Shown here: piece after piece, positions 44,134 through 53,950 of the stretch
How positions within the stretch are numbered: position 1 is the first letter of the stretch
Layout: each line of letters begins with the position of its first letter
Assembly (NCBI RefSeq): GCF_900116135.1
Contig: NZ_FOZX01000008.1
Span: forward strand, 124,001-188,000
Length of the DNA: 64,000 nt
DNA from: Saccharopolyspora flava
GTDB taxonomy: Bacteria; Actinomycetota; Actinomycetes; Mycobacteriales; Pseudonocardiaceae
Direction of reading: 5' to 3'
The notes under the pieces: model-generated
Databases searched by the model: none
The model's input: only the letters and a program-made list of their open reading frames with translations
Told to the model about the DNA's origin: nothing
Made by a program: the position numbers and the translations under genes

Positions 44134-45018
44134 TCACCGAGGTAGTTCGGCGATGGCCCCGGCCATCGCCAGGAACTGCGCCGCCGCCGGGGACAGCGGA
44201 CCCGGGCGCCAGAACAGGACTCCCCGGCGGACGACCCGGGGCCGCAGCGGGAGAACGACCGCACCGCGAGCCCGGGCGTCGCGGGCCATGGACCGGGGCA
44301 GCAGCGTGGCACCCGCACCGGCCAGCACCAGGGGAACGATCATCGCCTGGTGCGCGGTCTCCACGGCGAACGTCGGTTCACCGCCCCGAGCTCCCACCGT
44401 GTCCTCGATGACCGCGCGCGTCGCCGTGCCCGGCGGCGTCGCGATCCAGTCCAGCGTGGACAGCTCCGGCACGCTCAACCGCTTCTGACCGGGTGCGGAC
44501 CCGGGTGGCAGCACCGCGAAGATCTCCCGCCCCCGCAGCACCATGCACTCCAGGTCGCCGATCGGGTGCTCGGAGTCGACCACGCCGAGCTCGCACTCAC
44601 CGGCCCGCACCGCCGAGGTCACGTCGGTGCCCAGCTCCGGGTCGGCGACGTTGACCGCCACCCGGGGGTTCTCCCGCAGGAAGTCGCCGATGAGCTCGGC
44701 GAGCGGGTCGACGGCCAGCGTCGTCTGCGCCACCACGTCCAACCGGCCGCTGGCCAGGCCCAGGACCTCGCGGACCGAGGCGGTGGCGGTACTCAGGTCG
44801 CGCATCACCTGCCGGGCGGGCTCCACCAGCGCGTCCCCGGCCGGGGTCAGCGACACGCCGTGCGGCAGCCGGTGGAAGACCTTGCCGCCCAGCTCCTTCT
44901 CCAGGTTGCGGATGGCGTGCGACAGGGAGGGCTGGGCCACATGCATCGCCTGCGCGGCGGCGGTGAAGCTGCCGTGCTCGACGATCGCCAGGAAGTACTC
45001 CAGCTCCCGCCGATCCAT
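44134..45018 (-). CDS. LysR-family transcriptional regulator
   Basis: A 294-residue regulator with the LysR winged helix at the start (MDRRELEYFLAIVEHGSFTAAAQAMHVAQPSLSHAIRNLEKELG) and a periplasmic-binding-type effector domain (GRLDVVAQTTLAVDPLAELIG, VAVNVADPELG, PRVVRRGVLFWRPGPLSPAAAQF). ATG 45016-45018. It is downstream of the arylsulfatase gene on the same strand, 74 nt after its stop, with a hairpin between. LysR regulators usually control a divergent neighbour; none is present, so its target is unclear. Confidence 0.9.
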   Translation of the reverse strand: MDRRELEYFLAIVEHGSFTAAAQAMHVAQPSLSHAIRNLEKELGGKVFHRLPHGVSLTPAGDALVEPARQVMRDLSTATASVREVLGLASGRLDVVAQTTLAVDPLAELIGDFLRENPRVAVNVADPELGTDVTSAVRAGECELGVVDSEHPIGDLECMVLRGREIFAVLPPGSAPGQKRLSVPELSTLDWIATPPGTATRAVIEDTVGARGGEPTFAVETAHQAMIVPLVLAGAGATLLPRSMARDARARGAVVLPLRPRVVRRGVLFWRPGPLSPAAAQFLAMAGAIAELPR

Positions 45019-45063
45019 CCCTCACCTCCCCGCGCGGCCCGCCTGCCCGGCATTACACCAGGC

Positions 45064-45079
45064 AGGCGGGACCCCGCCT
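45064..45079 (-). terminator. Hairpin between arylsulfatase and LysR genes
   Basis: AGGCGGG and CCCGCCT with almost no loop, 14 nt past the arylsulfatase stop. Next to it the 3' end of the gene is duplicated: CCTACTCGTGC occurs at 45077-45087 and again at 45092-45102. A moderate terminator candidate. Confidence 0.45.
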
Positions 45080-45092
45080 ACTCGTGCACGGC

Positions 45093-47441
45093 CTACTCGT
45101 GCGCGGTGCGGAACGCCGACGCCGCCTCCACATCGGACCACTGGTCGTCGTCGAGGTCCACGCGCAGCCTCCGCAGCCCGCCGGTGAAGGCGTTGTCGAC
45201 CGGCAGGTAGTCGTCGGTGACCGGGCTGGCCCGGTCCACGCCGATGTCGAAGGTCTCGTCGAAGGCGAAGTAGTACGGGATCGTCGCGTCCACCCGGCCC
45301 GAGGCGACCTCGGTGCCGTCGATCCGCAACGTCGCCGTGCCGCCCTTGCCGACACCGCCGCCGTCGTAGTCGAACCGCAGGCCGACCTCGTGCTCGCCCG
45401 CGGTCACCGCCTCTGGCGCCCGGACGTGCTGGACGACCGTGCCGAAGTAGTTGTAGGCGTAGCAGGGCTTCCCGTCGTGGAAGTAGAACGACCACCCGCC
45501 GGTGTGACCGCCCTGGGCGACCAGCACGCCTTCGGCACCGCCCTCGGGAACCTCGACCAGCGCGGTGAGGGTGTGCGACCGGTTCTTCACGTTGGGCGCG
45601 GTCTCCTCGGTGAGCCGCTTGGCCCCCGCGTGGAAGGTCACCGACCGGCGGTCACCCATCAGGTCGAGGCGACCGGCTTCGCGCGGGTTCTCCCGCTCGG
45701 TCATCCGGTCGTCCAGCGGCAGCACGTTGTGCTTGGCGGCCTCGACCAGGAACAGCTGCTGCAGCTCGCGCAGCTTCTCCGGGTGCTCCTCGGCGAGGTC
45801 GTGGGACTGCGTCCAGTCGACGTTGGTGTTGTAGAGCTCCCACTTGTCGTCATCGAAGGAGCGCCGGACGCCGTCCTGGACCATCACCCACGGCGTGCCG
45901 TGCCGGGTCACGGCCATCCACCCGTCCTGGTAGATGCCGCGGTTGCCGACCATCTCGAAGTACTGCACGCGGTGCCGGTCGGGCGCGTCGGCGTCGTTGA
46001 AGCTGTAGACCATGCTGGTGCCCTCGATGGGCTGCTGCGCGACGCCGTTGACCTCGGTCGGGTGCGGCAGTCCCGCGGCTTCCAGGATCGTCGGCACGAT
46101 GTCGATGACGTGGTGGAACTGGTCGCGCAGCCCGCCGCGCTCGGTGATGCCGGCGGGCCAGTGCACGATCATGCCGTCGCGGATGCCGCCGAAGTGCGAG
46201 GCGACCTGCTTGGTCCACTGGTAGGGCGTGTTCATCGCCAGCGCCCAGCCCACCGGGTAGTGCGCGTGCGTGGTGGCGTCGCCGAGCGAGGCGTCGTGGG
46301 CGTTGATGAACTCGGCGCTGTCGGGGATGCCGCTGGCGAAGCGGTGCTCGTTGAGCGTGCCGCCCAGACCGCCCTCGGCCGAGGCGCCGTTGTCACCGAG
46401 GATGTAGATGAACATCGTGTTGTCGAGCTCGCCCAGCTCGTCGAGGGCGTCGACGAGGCGTCCGACCTGGTCGTCGGTGTGCTCGGCGAACCCGGCGTAG
46501 AGCTCCATCAGCGAGGCCGCGGCCCGCTGCTCCTCGGCGGAGAGCTCGTCCCAGTGCGGCACGCCTTCGGACCACGGGGCCAGTTCGGCGTCCTGCGGGA
46601 CGACGCCGAGCTCCTTCTGCCGCTCCAGGGTGATCTCGCGCTGCCGGTCCCAGCCGTGGTCGAACTTGCCCCGGTACTTCTCGCGGTAGGCCTGCGGCAC
46701 GTGGTACGGCGCGTGGGTGGCGCCGAAGGGCAGGTAGGCGAAGAACGGGTTGTCGGGCTTGAGCGAGGTCTGGTCGCGCACCCAGTCAATGGCGTTGTCC
46801 ACCAGGTCCTCGGACAGGTGGTAGCCGTCCTCGGGTTTGCGGGTGGGCTCAACGGGTTTCGTGCCGTCGAACAGCACCGGGTACCAGTGGTTCATCTCGG
46901 CGCACAGGAAGCCATAGAACTTCTCGAAGCCCTCGCCGGTAGGCCACCGGTCGAACGGGCCGGCCGCGCTGACGTCGCGCGCCGGGGTCTGGTGCCACTT
47001 GCCGAAGGCCGCGGTGTTGTAGCCGTTGCCCTGCAGCATCTGGCCGATGGTGGCAGCGCTGAGCGGGCGGATGCCGCAGTAGCCGGGCGCGGCGGAGGCC
47101 ATCTCGGTGGTCACGCCCATGCCGACGGAGTGGTGGTTGCGGCCGGTCAGCAGCGCCTGCCGGGTCGGCGAGCAGATGGCGGTGACGTGGAAGCGGTTGT
47201 AGCGCAGGCCGTTGTCGGCCAGCCGCTCGGCGGTGGGCATCTGGCAGGGCCCGCCGAACGCGCTCGGCGCCCCGAACCCCATGTCGTCGATGAGCACCAC
47301 CACGACGTTCGGCGCCCCCTTCGGCGCGCGCAGCGGCTGCCGCGGCTGGAAGGCCGGACTCTGATCGCGCGCGTCGAGCGAGGTGGCGGCAGGCGGCTGA
47401 GGATCGGGGATCGGCAAACGTTCGCGGGAGAACTCCTCCAC
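45093..47441 (-). CDS. Arylsulfatase
   Basis: A 782-residue type I sulfatase that would hydrolyse sulfate esters. N-terminal metal ligands are in NVVVVLIDDMGFGAPSAFG, and the formylglycine site is the Cys-type consensus ICSPTRQALLTGRNH, which needs a formylglycine-generating enzyme encoded elsewhere. Other motifs: GKWHQTP and YILGDNGASAEGGLGGTLNE. The C-terminal 220 residues (VKNRSHTLTALVEVPEGGAEGVLVAQGGHTGGW) form the jelly-roll-like extension of large bacterial arylsulfatases. There is no signal peptide, so it appears cytoplasmic. GTG start at 47439-47441 with GGAGG 6 nt upstream; the longer frame upstream lacks support. Released sulfate could feed the operon at 17-23 kb. Confidence 0.92.
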   Translation of the reverse strand: MEEFSRERLPIPDPQPPAATSLDARDQSPAFQPRQPLRAPKGAPNVVVVLIDDMGFGAPSAFGGPCQMPTAERLADNGLRYNRFHVTAICSPTRQALLTGRNHHSVGMGVTTEMASAAPGYCGIRPLSAATIGQMLQGNGYNTAAFGKWHQTPARDVSAAGPFDRWPTGEGFEKFYGFLCAEMNHWYPVLFDGTKPVEPTRKPEDGYHLSEDLVDNAIDWVRDQTSLKPDNPFFAYLPFGATHAPYHVPQAYREKYRGKFDHGWDRQREITLERQKELGVVPQDAELAPWSEGVPHWDELSAEEQRAAASLMELYAGFAEHTDDQVGRLVDALDELGELDNTMFIYILGDNGASAEGGLGGTLNEHRFASGIPDSAEFINAHDASLGDATTHAHYPVGWALAMNTPYQWTKQVASHFGGIRDGMIVHWPAGITERGGLRDQFHHVIDIVPTILEAAGLPHPTEVNGVAQQPIEGTSMVYSFNDADAPDRHRVQYFEMVGNRGIYQDGWMAVTRHGTPWVMVQDGVRRSFDDDKWELYNTNVDWTQSHDLAEEHPEKLRELQQLFLVEAAKHNVLPLDDRMTERENPREAGRLDLMGDRRSVTFHAGAKRLTEETAPNVKNRSHTLTALVEVPEGGAEGVLVAQGGHTGGWSFYFHDGKPCYAYNYFGTVVQHVRAPEAVTAGEHEVGLRFDYDGGGVGKGGTATLRIDGTEVASGRVDATIPYYFAFDETFDIGVDRASPVTDDYLPVDNAFTGGLRRLRVDLDDDQWSDVEAASAFRTAHE

Positions 47442-47735
47442 GAGCAACCTCCAGGCAGCGTCGAGCCCGCCACTTTTGGTGGCGCACCAGGGAAAACATC
47501 GATGTGCTCGGCGGAAACCGAAACACCGCAAGACCTTTGCGAGCGAATGCTATCCACCGGTCTGAACCGCACAACCCCGATCCACGGGTTGAGACCGAGA
47601 CCCACGTCACGTTTTCCCCGCATTCCCCCAGATCGCCGCAGAACCAGACCAATCCTCGATCCACCCCATAAAGACCCTCTATGCGGCCGGAACCCGAGTT
47701 CGCGCGGGTGCGCACCGTGACGACGAGGGTCACCA
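47442..47735. other. Non-coding upstream region of the arylsulfatase gene
   Basis: I see no gene here. A small hairpin CGCCAC-N5-GTGGCG lies at about 47469-47485, close to the arylsulfatase ribosome binding site on the minus strand. The rest has several AT-richer patches that may contain a promoter, but no pair of hexamers is convincing. Confidence 0.4.
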
Positions 47736-47809
47736 GGGGACAGTTTTAGCCATAACTGCCCCGACATTTCGGACATCGCTCGTGGGCAGTTATGGCTAAA
47801 ACTGTCCCC
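47736..47809 (+). repeat. Dispersed palindromic element, copy C
   Basis: A 74-bp palindrome with perfect 26-nt arms (47736-47761 and 47784-47809; starts GGGGACAGTTTTAGCC). The inner arm positions that pair only as G-U in copies A and B are Watson-Crick pairs here (AACTGCCC / GGGCAGTT), a set of compensatory changes. The 22-nt loop CGACATTTCGGACATCGCTC plus GT keeps the GGACATCG core. It lies 11 bp beyond the MerR-gene stop. Confidence 0.9.
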
Positions 47810-47819
47810 CTCCAGGACC

Positions 47820-48248
47820 TCAGCCCCGAGCCGCCGCATCCCCGCCCGCTGTGGGGTCCCACACCCCGGTCGCGGTCCCCTCGGCGACGCGCTGCTCGTA
47901 GACCCCGACCTTCCACGTGATCAGGTCGAGGCAGGACCGCAGCTCGGCGAGCTGGGCCTGCACCCGGTTCCGGTGCCCGCGAAGCAGCGCGAGGCGCTGC
48001 TCCTCGTTGCCGGGACCCTCGCGCACCAGGGCGGCGAACGCCCGCAGGTCCGCCAGCGGCATGCCGGAGTCGCGCAGCCGCGTGCAGATCGCCAGCCAGT
48101 CCACGTCCTGCTCGGTGTAGGCGCGACGGCCGCCTGCGGTCCGCCGGACCGGCGCGAGCAGCAGGTTCTCGCGCTCGTAGAAGCGCAGCGCGTGCACGCT
48201 CAGCCCGGTGCGTTCGGCGACCTCGCCGATGCTCAGCTCGTTCGGCAT
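47820..48248 (-). CDS. MerR-family transcriptional regulator
   Basis: A 142-residue MerR protein: winged helix ELSIGEVAERTGLSVHALRFYERENLLLAPVRRTAGGRRAYTEQDVDWL, then the long dimerisation helix (LALLRGHRNRVQAQLAELRSCLDLITWKVGVYE). The Y-T-E-x-D and RFYE motifs are canonical. The C-terminal effector region is short and lacks a metal-binding cysteine loop (only one Cys near the helix end), so an organic or redox signal is more likely. Divergent from the SDR gene, whose promoter has the 19-bp spacer that MerR proteins act on. Confidence 0.92.
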   Translation of the reverse strand: MPNELSIGEVAERTGLSVHALRFYERENLLLAPVRRTAGGRRAYTEQDVDWLAICTRLRDSGMPLADLRAFAALVREGPGNEEQRLALLRGHRNRVQAQLAELRSCLDLITWKVGVYEQRVAEGTATGVWDPTAGGDAAARG

Positions 48249-48304
48249 GCCGCCGAGACTACGAGCTCCCCGCGCACTTCAGCGGGCCTTCGGGCATCGC
48301 GAGC

Positions 48305-48335
48305 TTGAGCTAGAGCGCGCTCCAGCTCCTAGCGT
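48305..48335 (+). promoter_or_regulatory. MerR-type promoter with 19-bp spacer and palindromic operator
   Basis: TTGAGC (48305-48310), a 19-bp spacer and TAGCGT (48330-48335). The long spacer is the hallmark of promoters that MerR proteins untwist. The spacer is filled by a 22-bp near-perfect palindrome (one mismatched pair) GAGCTAGAGCGCGCTCCAGC plus TC, at 48307-48328. It drives the SDR gene starting at 48370. Confidence 0.8.
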
Positions 48336-48369
48336 CGTCGTCGAACGTCCGGCTACAGCAGGAGGAACG

Positions 48370-49104
48370 ATGACGAGGTTCGCGGGCAAGCGGGTGCTGA
48401 TCACCGGTGCCACTGCGGGGATCGGGTGGGCCGGCGCTCGGCGGATCGCGGACGAAGGCGGGGAGCTCGTCCTGACCGGCACGAACCCGCGACGCCTCGC
48501 CGCCCTCCGCCAGGCCCTCCCGGAGGCGCAGGTGATCGCCGACGACGCCGCCGATCCGGACACCGGGCGAGCGCCGGCCGACGCCGTGGCCGAGGGCGGG
48601 CTCGACGGGCTGTGGCTCAACGCCGGTTACGCCGACATCGGCGCCGCCTCCGAGCTCGACGCCGAGTTCTTCGACCGCATGATGCGGGTCAACGCGCGCG
48701 GCCCGGCCCTGCAGCTGGCGCGGCTGTCCGCGCACCTCAACGAGGGCGCGTCGGTCGTGGTCACCTCGTCGACCGCGACCTACGAAGGTTCCCCGATGGC
48801 CACGGCCTACGCCGCGACGAAGGGCGCACTCGTCGCGATGGCGCGCGGCTGGGCGTCCGCCCTCGCCGACCGCGGCATCCGCGTCAACACCCTCGTCCCG
48901 GGAGCGATCGACACGGACTTCCGCGCGTTCATGCCCGACCGGACGCGGGAGAACTTCGAGCACGACGTCCTCGGCCGCGTGCCGCTGCGCCGCATCGGCA
49001 CGCCAGAGGAAGCCGCCGCCGTCGCGCTGTTCCTGCTCTCCGACGACGCCGCCTACGTCACGGCCGCCCAGTACGCGGTCGACGGCGGCCTCACCCGGCG
49101 CTAG
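48370..49104 (+). CDS. Short-chain dehydrogenase/reductase
   Basis: A 244-residue classical SDR oxidoreductase. It has the NAD(P) motif VLITGATAGIGWAGARRIA, LNAGYADIGAAS (N-A-G), the catalytic Ser in VVTSSTATY and Y-x-x-x-K in AYAATKGAL, and the C-terminal PEEAAAVALFLLSDDAAYVTAAQYAVDGG. ATG 48370 with GGAGG 5 nt upstream. Control by the divergent MerR regulator is likely. Such MerR/SDR pairs are frequent in actinobacteria and often induced by the compound the enzyme reduces; the substrate here is unknown. Confidence 0.92.
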   Translation: MTRFAGKRVLITGATAGIGWAGARRIADEGGELVLTGTNPRRLAALRQALPEAQVIADDAADPDTGRAPADAVAEGGLDGLWLNAGYADIGAASELDAEFFDRMMRVNARGPALQLARLSAHLNEGASVVVTSSTATYEGSPMATAYAATKGALVAMARGWASALADRGIRVNTLVPGAIDTDFRAFMPDRTRENFEHDVLGRVPLRRIGTPEEAAAVALFLLSDDAAYVTAAQYAVDGGLTRR

Positions 49105-49133
49105 CGGGCGCTGGAGTCAACGAGCACCGAGGG

Positions 49134-50987
<1,854 letters not shown>

Positions 50988-51191
50988 TCGGGTTCCTCGG
51001 ATGTCGGCGGCGTTCCTACGGCTGTCGGCGTTCGTCGGCAGACGTCGGCCCGGGCTCCCCCGGCGGATGACGCGCAGGGTTCACCCCATAGTCCCACGCC
51101 ACGCGCGGTGCCCGACGCCCAACTCCCGGTCGCCCCTCGCGCGCCGCGTCGCCAGGCCGGCGGACCGATCCGCCCCGAGGCGGCGGAGTCC

Positions 51192-51572
51192 CTAGTCGCC
51201 GCGTGTGTCGCGCCGGATGGGGTGGTCCGCGGGGACCTCGACGAGGACGATGTTCATCCCGTCGGGGTCGGCGATCCAGCCCTCGTGCAGGCCCCACGGC
51301 TTGTGCTCGGGTTCGGCGAGGACGGTGACGCCCTGCTCGCGCAGCTCGTCGAAGCTGGCGCGCAGGTCCCGCACCTGCAACCACAGCACCTGATCCGGGC
51401 TCGGACCCTGACCACCCCGGCCGGAGACCTCCAGGTACCCCTGCCCGAGGAAGAAGACGGTGCCGCCGGGGAACTCGCGGCAGATCGCCAACCCCAGCAC
51501 GTCGCGGTAGAACCGCACCGACCGCTCGTGATCGGCGGGCCGCAGGATCATCCGGCTGTTCAAGACCTCCAT
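51192..51572 (-). CDS. Glyoxalase/bleomycin-resistance (VOC) superfamily protein
   Basis: A 126-residue VOC-fold protein with paired beta-alpha-beta-beta-beta units: SRMILRPADHERSVRFYRDVLGL and LWLQVRDLRASFDELREQGVTVLAEPE, ending WIADPDGMNIVLVEVP. A possible metal site is formed by early Arg/His and late Glu residues, so it may be a dioxygenase, glyoxalase or binding protein. Substrate cannot be assigned. ATG at 51570-51572. It is an isolated insertion between lepA and rpsT. Confidence 0.85.
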   Translation of the reverse strand: MEVLNSRMILRPADHERSVRFYRDVLGLAICREFPGGTVFFLGQGYLEVSGRGGQGPSPDQVLWLQVRDLRASFDELREQGVTVLAEPEHKPWGLHEGWIADPDGMNIVLVEVPADHPIRRDTRGD

Positions 51573-51705
51573 ACCGGTAGTTCTACCGGGAAACGCCCCG
51601 AAGCACCGAAACGGAGCTCAGCACGCCTGCCGATGTGCCGAGCGCCGGTGGCCGGGGTCCACGATCCGCTCGGCGCGCTGCAACAGCTCCAGGACCCGCT
51701 GCAGC

Positions 51706-51744
51706 GGAACGGCCCCTCCCCCGTCGTGGGGAAGGGGCCGTTCC
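51706..51744 (-). terminator. Terminator hairpin after rpsT
   Basis: GGAACGGCCCCT pairs with AGGGGCCGTTCC, with inner C/G runs completing the stem. It begins 15 nt past the rpsT stop. GC rich, with no U tract. Confidence 0.75.
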
Positions 51745-51759
51745 GACGACCGAGAAGAC

Positions 51760-52020
51760 TCAGATCTTGTTCACGCGAGCGGCCATGGCCGACTTCTTGT
51801 TGGCGGCCTGGTTCTTGTGGATGACGCCCTTGCTGGCGGCCTTGTCCAGCAGACGGCTGGCGGCCTGCTGCAGCTCGACGGCCTTGTCCTTCTCGCCGGC
51901 GTCAGCGGCCTCGCGGAACTTGCGGATGGCGGACTTCAGCGAGGTCTTCACCATCTTGTTGCGCTGGCGGTTCGCCTCGTTGGTCTTGATCCGCTTCATC
52001 TGGGACTTGATGTTGGCCAC
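51760..52020 (-). CDS. rpsT: 30S ribosomal protein S20
   Basis: An 86-residue basic protein that binds 16S rRNA early in 30S assembly. The sequence [21 protein letters not shown] starts it and [22 protein letters not shown] is the conserved C-terminal helix. It is monocistronic with a terminator after it. A likely -10, TAGCAT, is on the minus strand at 52126-52131, giving a leader of about 100 nt in which autoregulation is possible. Confidence 0.98.
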   Translation of the reverse strand: MANIKSQMKRIKTNEANRQRNKMVKTSLKSAIRKFREAADAGEKDKAVELQQAASRLLDKAASKGVIHKNQAANKKSAMAARVNKI

Positions 52021-52229
52021 TGGTACGCCTCTTCTCTCGTCAGTCGAATCGCGTGCCGCACTCGATCGGCCCGGCCCGAAGACCGGTCTTCCTCCACGGC
52101 GGAATGCCGTACGACACGGTCGTCCATGCTAACAAGGCTCACCTGCGGCTTCGCCGGGTGGTCCAGGCGCCGCGAGAGCGCTCACAACCGCTCGGAATCC
52201 GGTGTGCGCAGGCCATACGGTGACACCTC

Positions 52230-53036
52230 GTGCTCACCGCGTTGAACTGGCCCGGATTCGCCGATCTCACCCTCGCCGGGCTGCTGTTCCTCTGCGCGGC
52301 GGCGTTCCTGGCCGGGGCCGTGGACGCGATCGTCGGCGGCGGTGGGCTCATCCAGCTGCCCGCGATGCTCATGCTGCTGCCGGGCGGCGAGGTCATCTAC
52401 TCGCTGGCCACCAGCAAGATCGCCGCGATCGCCGGCACCTCCGCGGCGGCCCGCACCTACGCCAAGCGCACGCCGATGGACTGGCGGGCGGCGCTGCCGA
52501 TGGCGCTGGTGGCGCTGCTCGGCTCGCTGGGCGGGGCGGCGCTGGCCGACGCGCTGCCGTCCTCGGTGCTCAACGTGATCGTGCTGATCGCCCTGGTCGT
52601 CGTCGGCATCTACACCTGGCGCAAGCCGGACCTGGGGTCGGTGCACGCGCCCCGGTTCGCGCGGCGGCTCCAGCTGCTGCTGATGCTGCTGGGCGGTGCG
52701 GTGATCGGCTTCTGGGACGGCATCGCCGGGCCGGGGACCGGATCGTTCCTGGTGTTCTGGCTGGTCAGCCTGGTCGGGTTCGCCTTCGTCACCGCCTCGG
52801 CCACCGCGAAGGTGGTCAACGTGGCCACCAACCTGGGGGCGCTGGTCTTCTTCATCCCCGCGGGCAAGGTGCTGTGGGGGCTCGGTCTGGTGATGGCCGC
52901 CAGCAACATCGCGGGCAGCGTGCTGGGTGCGACGCTGGCCGCCGGTCGCGGATCGGCGTTCGTGCGCCGGGTCTTCCTGACCGTCGTGGTCGGTCTCGTC
53001 GTCAGCCTCGGCTGGAAGATCGCGCTCAGCGCCTGA
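52230..53036 (+). CDS. TSUP (TauE/SafE) family membrane protein
   Basis: A 268-residue inner-membrane protein with about eight hydrophobic helices. The family signature is seen twice: FLAGAVDAIVGGGGLIQLPAML in the first half and IGFWDGIAGPGTGSFLVFWLV in the second. TSUP proteins move small organic or inorganic anions such as sulfite, taurine-derived or other sulfur compounds, but the substrate is open here. GTG start at 52230. It is divergent from rpsT and 23 bp before the EamA-type gene, so the two may be co-transcribed. Confidence 0.88.
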   Translation: MLTALNWPGFADLTLAGLLFLCAAAFLAGAVDAIVGGGGLIQLPAMLMLLPGGEVIYSLATSKIAAIAGTSAAARTYAKRTPMDWRAALPMALVALLGSLGGAALADALPSSVLNVIVLIALVVVGIYTWRKPDLGSVHAPRFARRLQLLLMLLGGAVIGFWDGIAGPGTGSFLVFWLVSLVGFAFVTASATAKVVNVATNLGALVFFIPAGKVLWGLGLVMAASNIAGSVLGATLAAGRGSAFVRRVFLTVVVGLVVSLGWKIALSA

Positions 53037-53059
53037 TCGGGACTAGGCTCCTGAGGATC

Positions 53060-53950
53060 ATGGGGGCTGTCGCCGTCGTTCTCGTCGTGCTCGCCGCGTT
53101 CGCGCACGCGGGCTGGAACTTCTTCGCCAAGCGGGCCGGTTCATCCGGTGCCGGTTCATCCGGGGCCGGTTTCGTGTGGCTGACCGCGAGCTGCTCGGCG
53201 GTGCTCTACCTGCCCGTCGCCCTCGGCACCCTGGTGTGGGGAAGCCTCCACGACGGCGTCCCCTCCCCCACGACGTTCCTGCTGGGCGTTCTCGTCAGCG
53301 CGATCATCCACCTCGGGTACTTCCTGCTGCTGCAGCGCGGCTACGCCGTCGGCGACATGTCGGTGGTGTACCCGCTGGCCAGGGGCACCGGGCCGCTGCT
53401 GTCGATGCTGGTGGCCGTGCTGGTGCTGCAGGAACGGCCCGGCTGGCTCGGCGCGTGCGGCGGGCTGCTGGTGGTGTGCGGGGTGTTCGTGATCGGCCTG
53501 TCCGACGGCGTTCCGCGCGCCGGGACGAACCTCGCCGGTGTCGGGTTCGGCCTGCTCACCGGGGCCCTCATCGCCACCTACACGGTCTGGGACGCGCACG
53601 CCGTGACCGGCCTGGCGCTGTCCCCGCTGCTGTTCGACTGGGCCAACAACCTCAGCCGCAGCGTCCTGCTCGGCCCCTACGCGCTCCGCCGCCGCGAAGC
53701 GCTCGCGCGGATCTGGTCGGAGCACCGGCGGGAGATCATCGCCGTCGGCGTGCTCTCGCCCCTGGCCTACATCCTCGTGCTGTTCGCGATGCAGCTCGCG
53801 CCGGTGAGCCTGGTGGCCCCGGCGCGGGAGCTGAGCATCGTCGTCGCCGGGCTGCTGGCCTGGCGGGTGCTCGGCGAGGCGCAGCCGGTGCGGCGGATGA
53901 CCGGCGCGGTGGTCGTGCTGGCCGGGGTGGTGCTGATCGGGGTGGCGTGA
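53060..53950 (+). CDS. EamA/DMT-superfamily transporter
   Basis: A 296-residue membrane protein with about ten hydrophobic segments in two repeated halves, as in drug/metabolite transporters. Markers: VYPLARGTGPLLSMLVAVLVLQERPGWLG in the first half and ELSIVVAGLLAWRVLGEAQP in the second, each with the Glu-Arg/Glu-Ala end of an EamA unit. A short tandem repeat (GSSGAGSSGAG) near residue 28 comes from a 15-bp duplication. ATG 53060 is used. It ends exactly where holA ends on the other strand, with no bases between the two stops. Confidence 0.88.
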   Translation: MGAVAVVLVVLAAFAHAGWNFFAKRAGSSGAGSSGAGFVWLTASCSAVLYLPVALGTLVWGSLHDGVPSPTTFLLGVLVSAIIHLGYFLLLQRGYAVGDMSVVYPLARGTGPLLSMLVAVLVLQERPGWLGACGGLLVVCGVFVIGLSDGVPRAGTNLAGVGFGLLTGALIATYTVWDAHAVTGLALSPLLFDWANNLSRSVLLGPYALRRREALARIWSEHRREIIAVGVLSPLAYILVLFAMQLAPVSLVAPARELSIVVAGLLAWRVLGEAQPVRRMTGAVVVLAGVVLIGVA

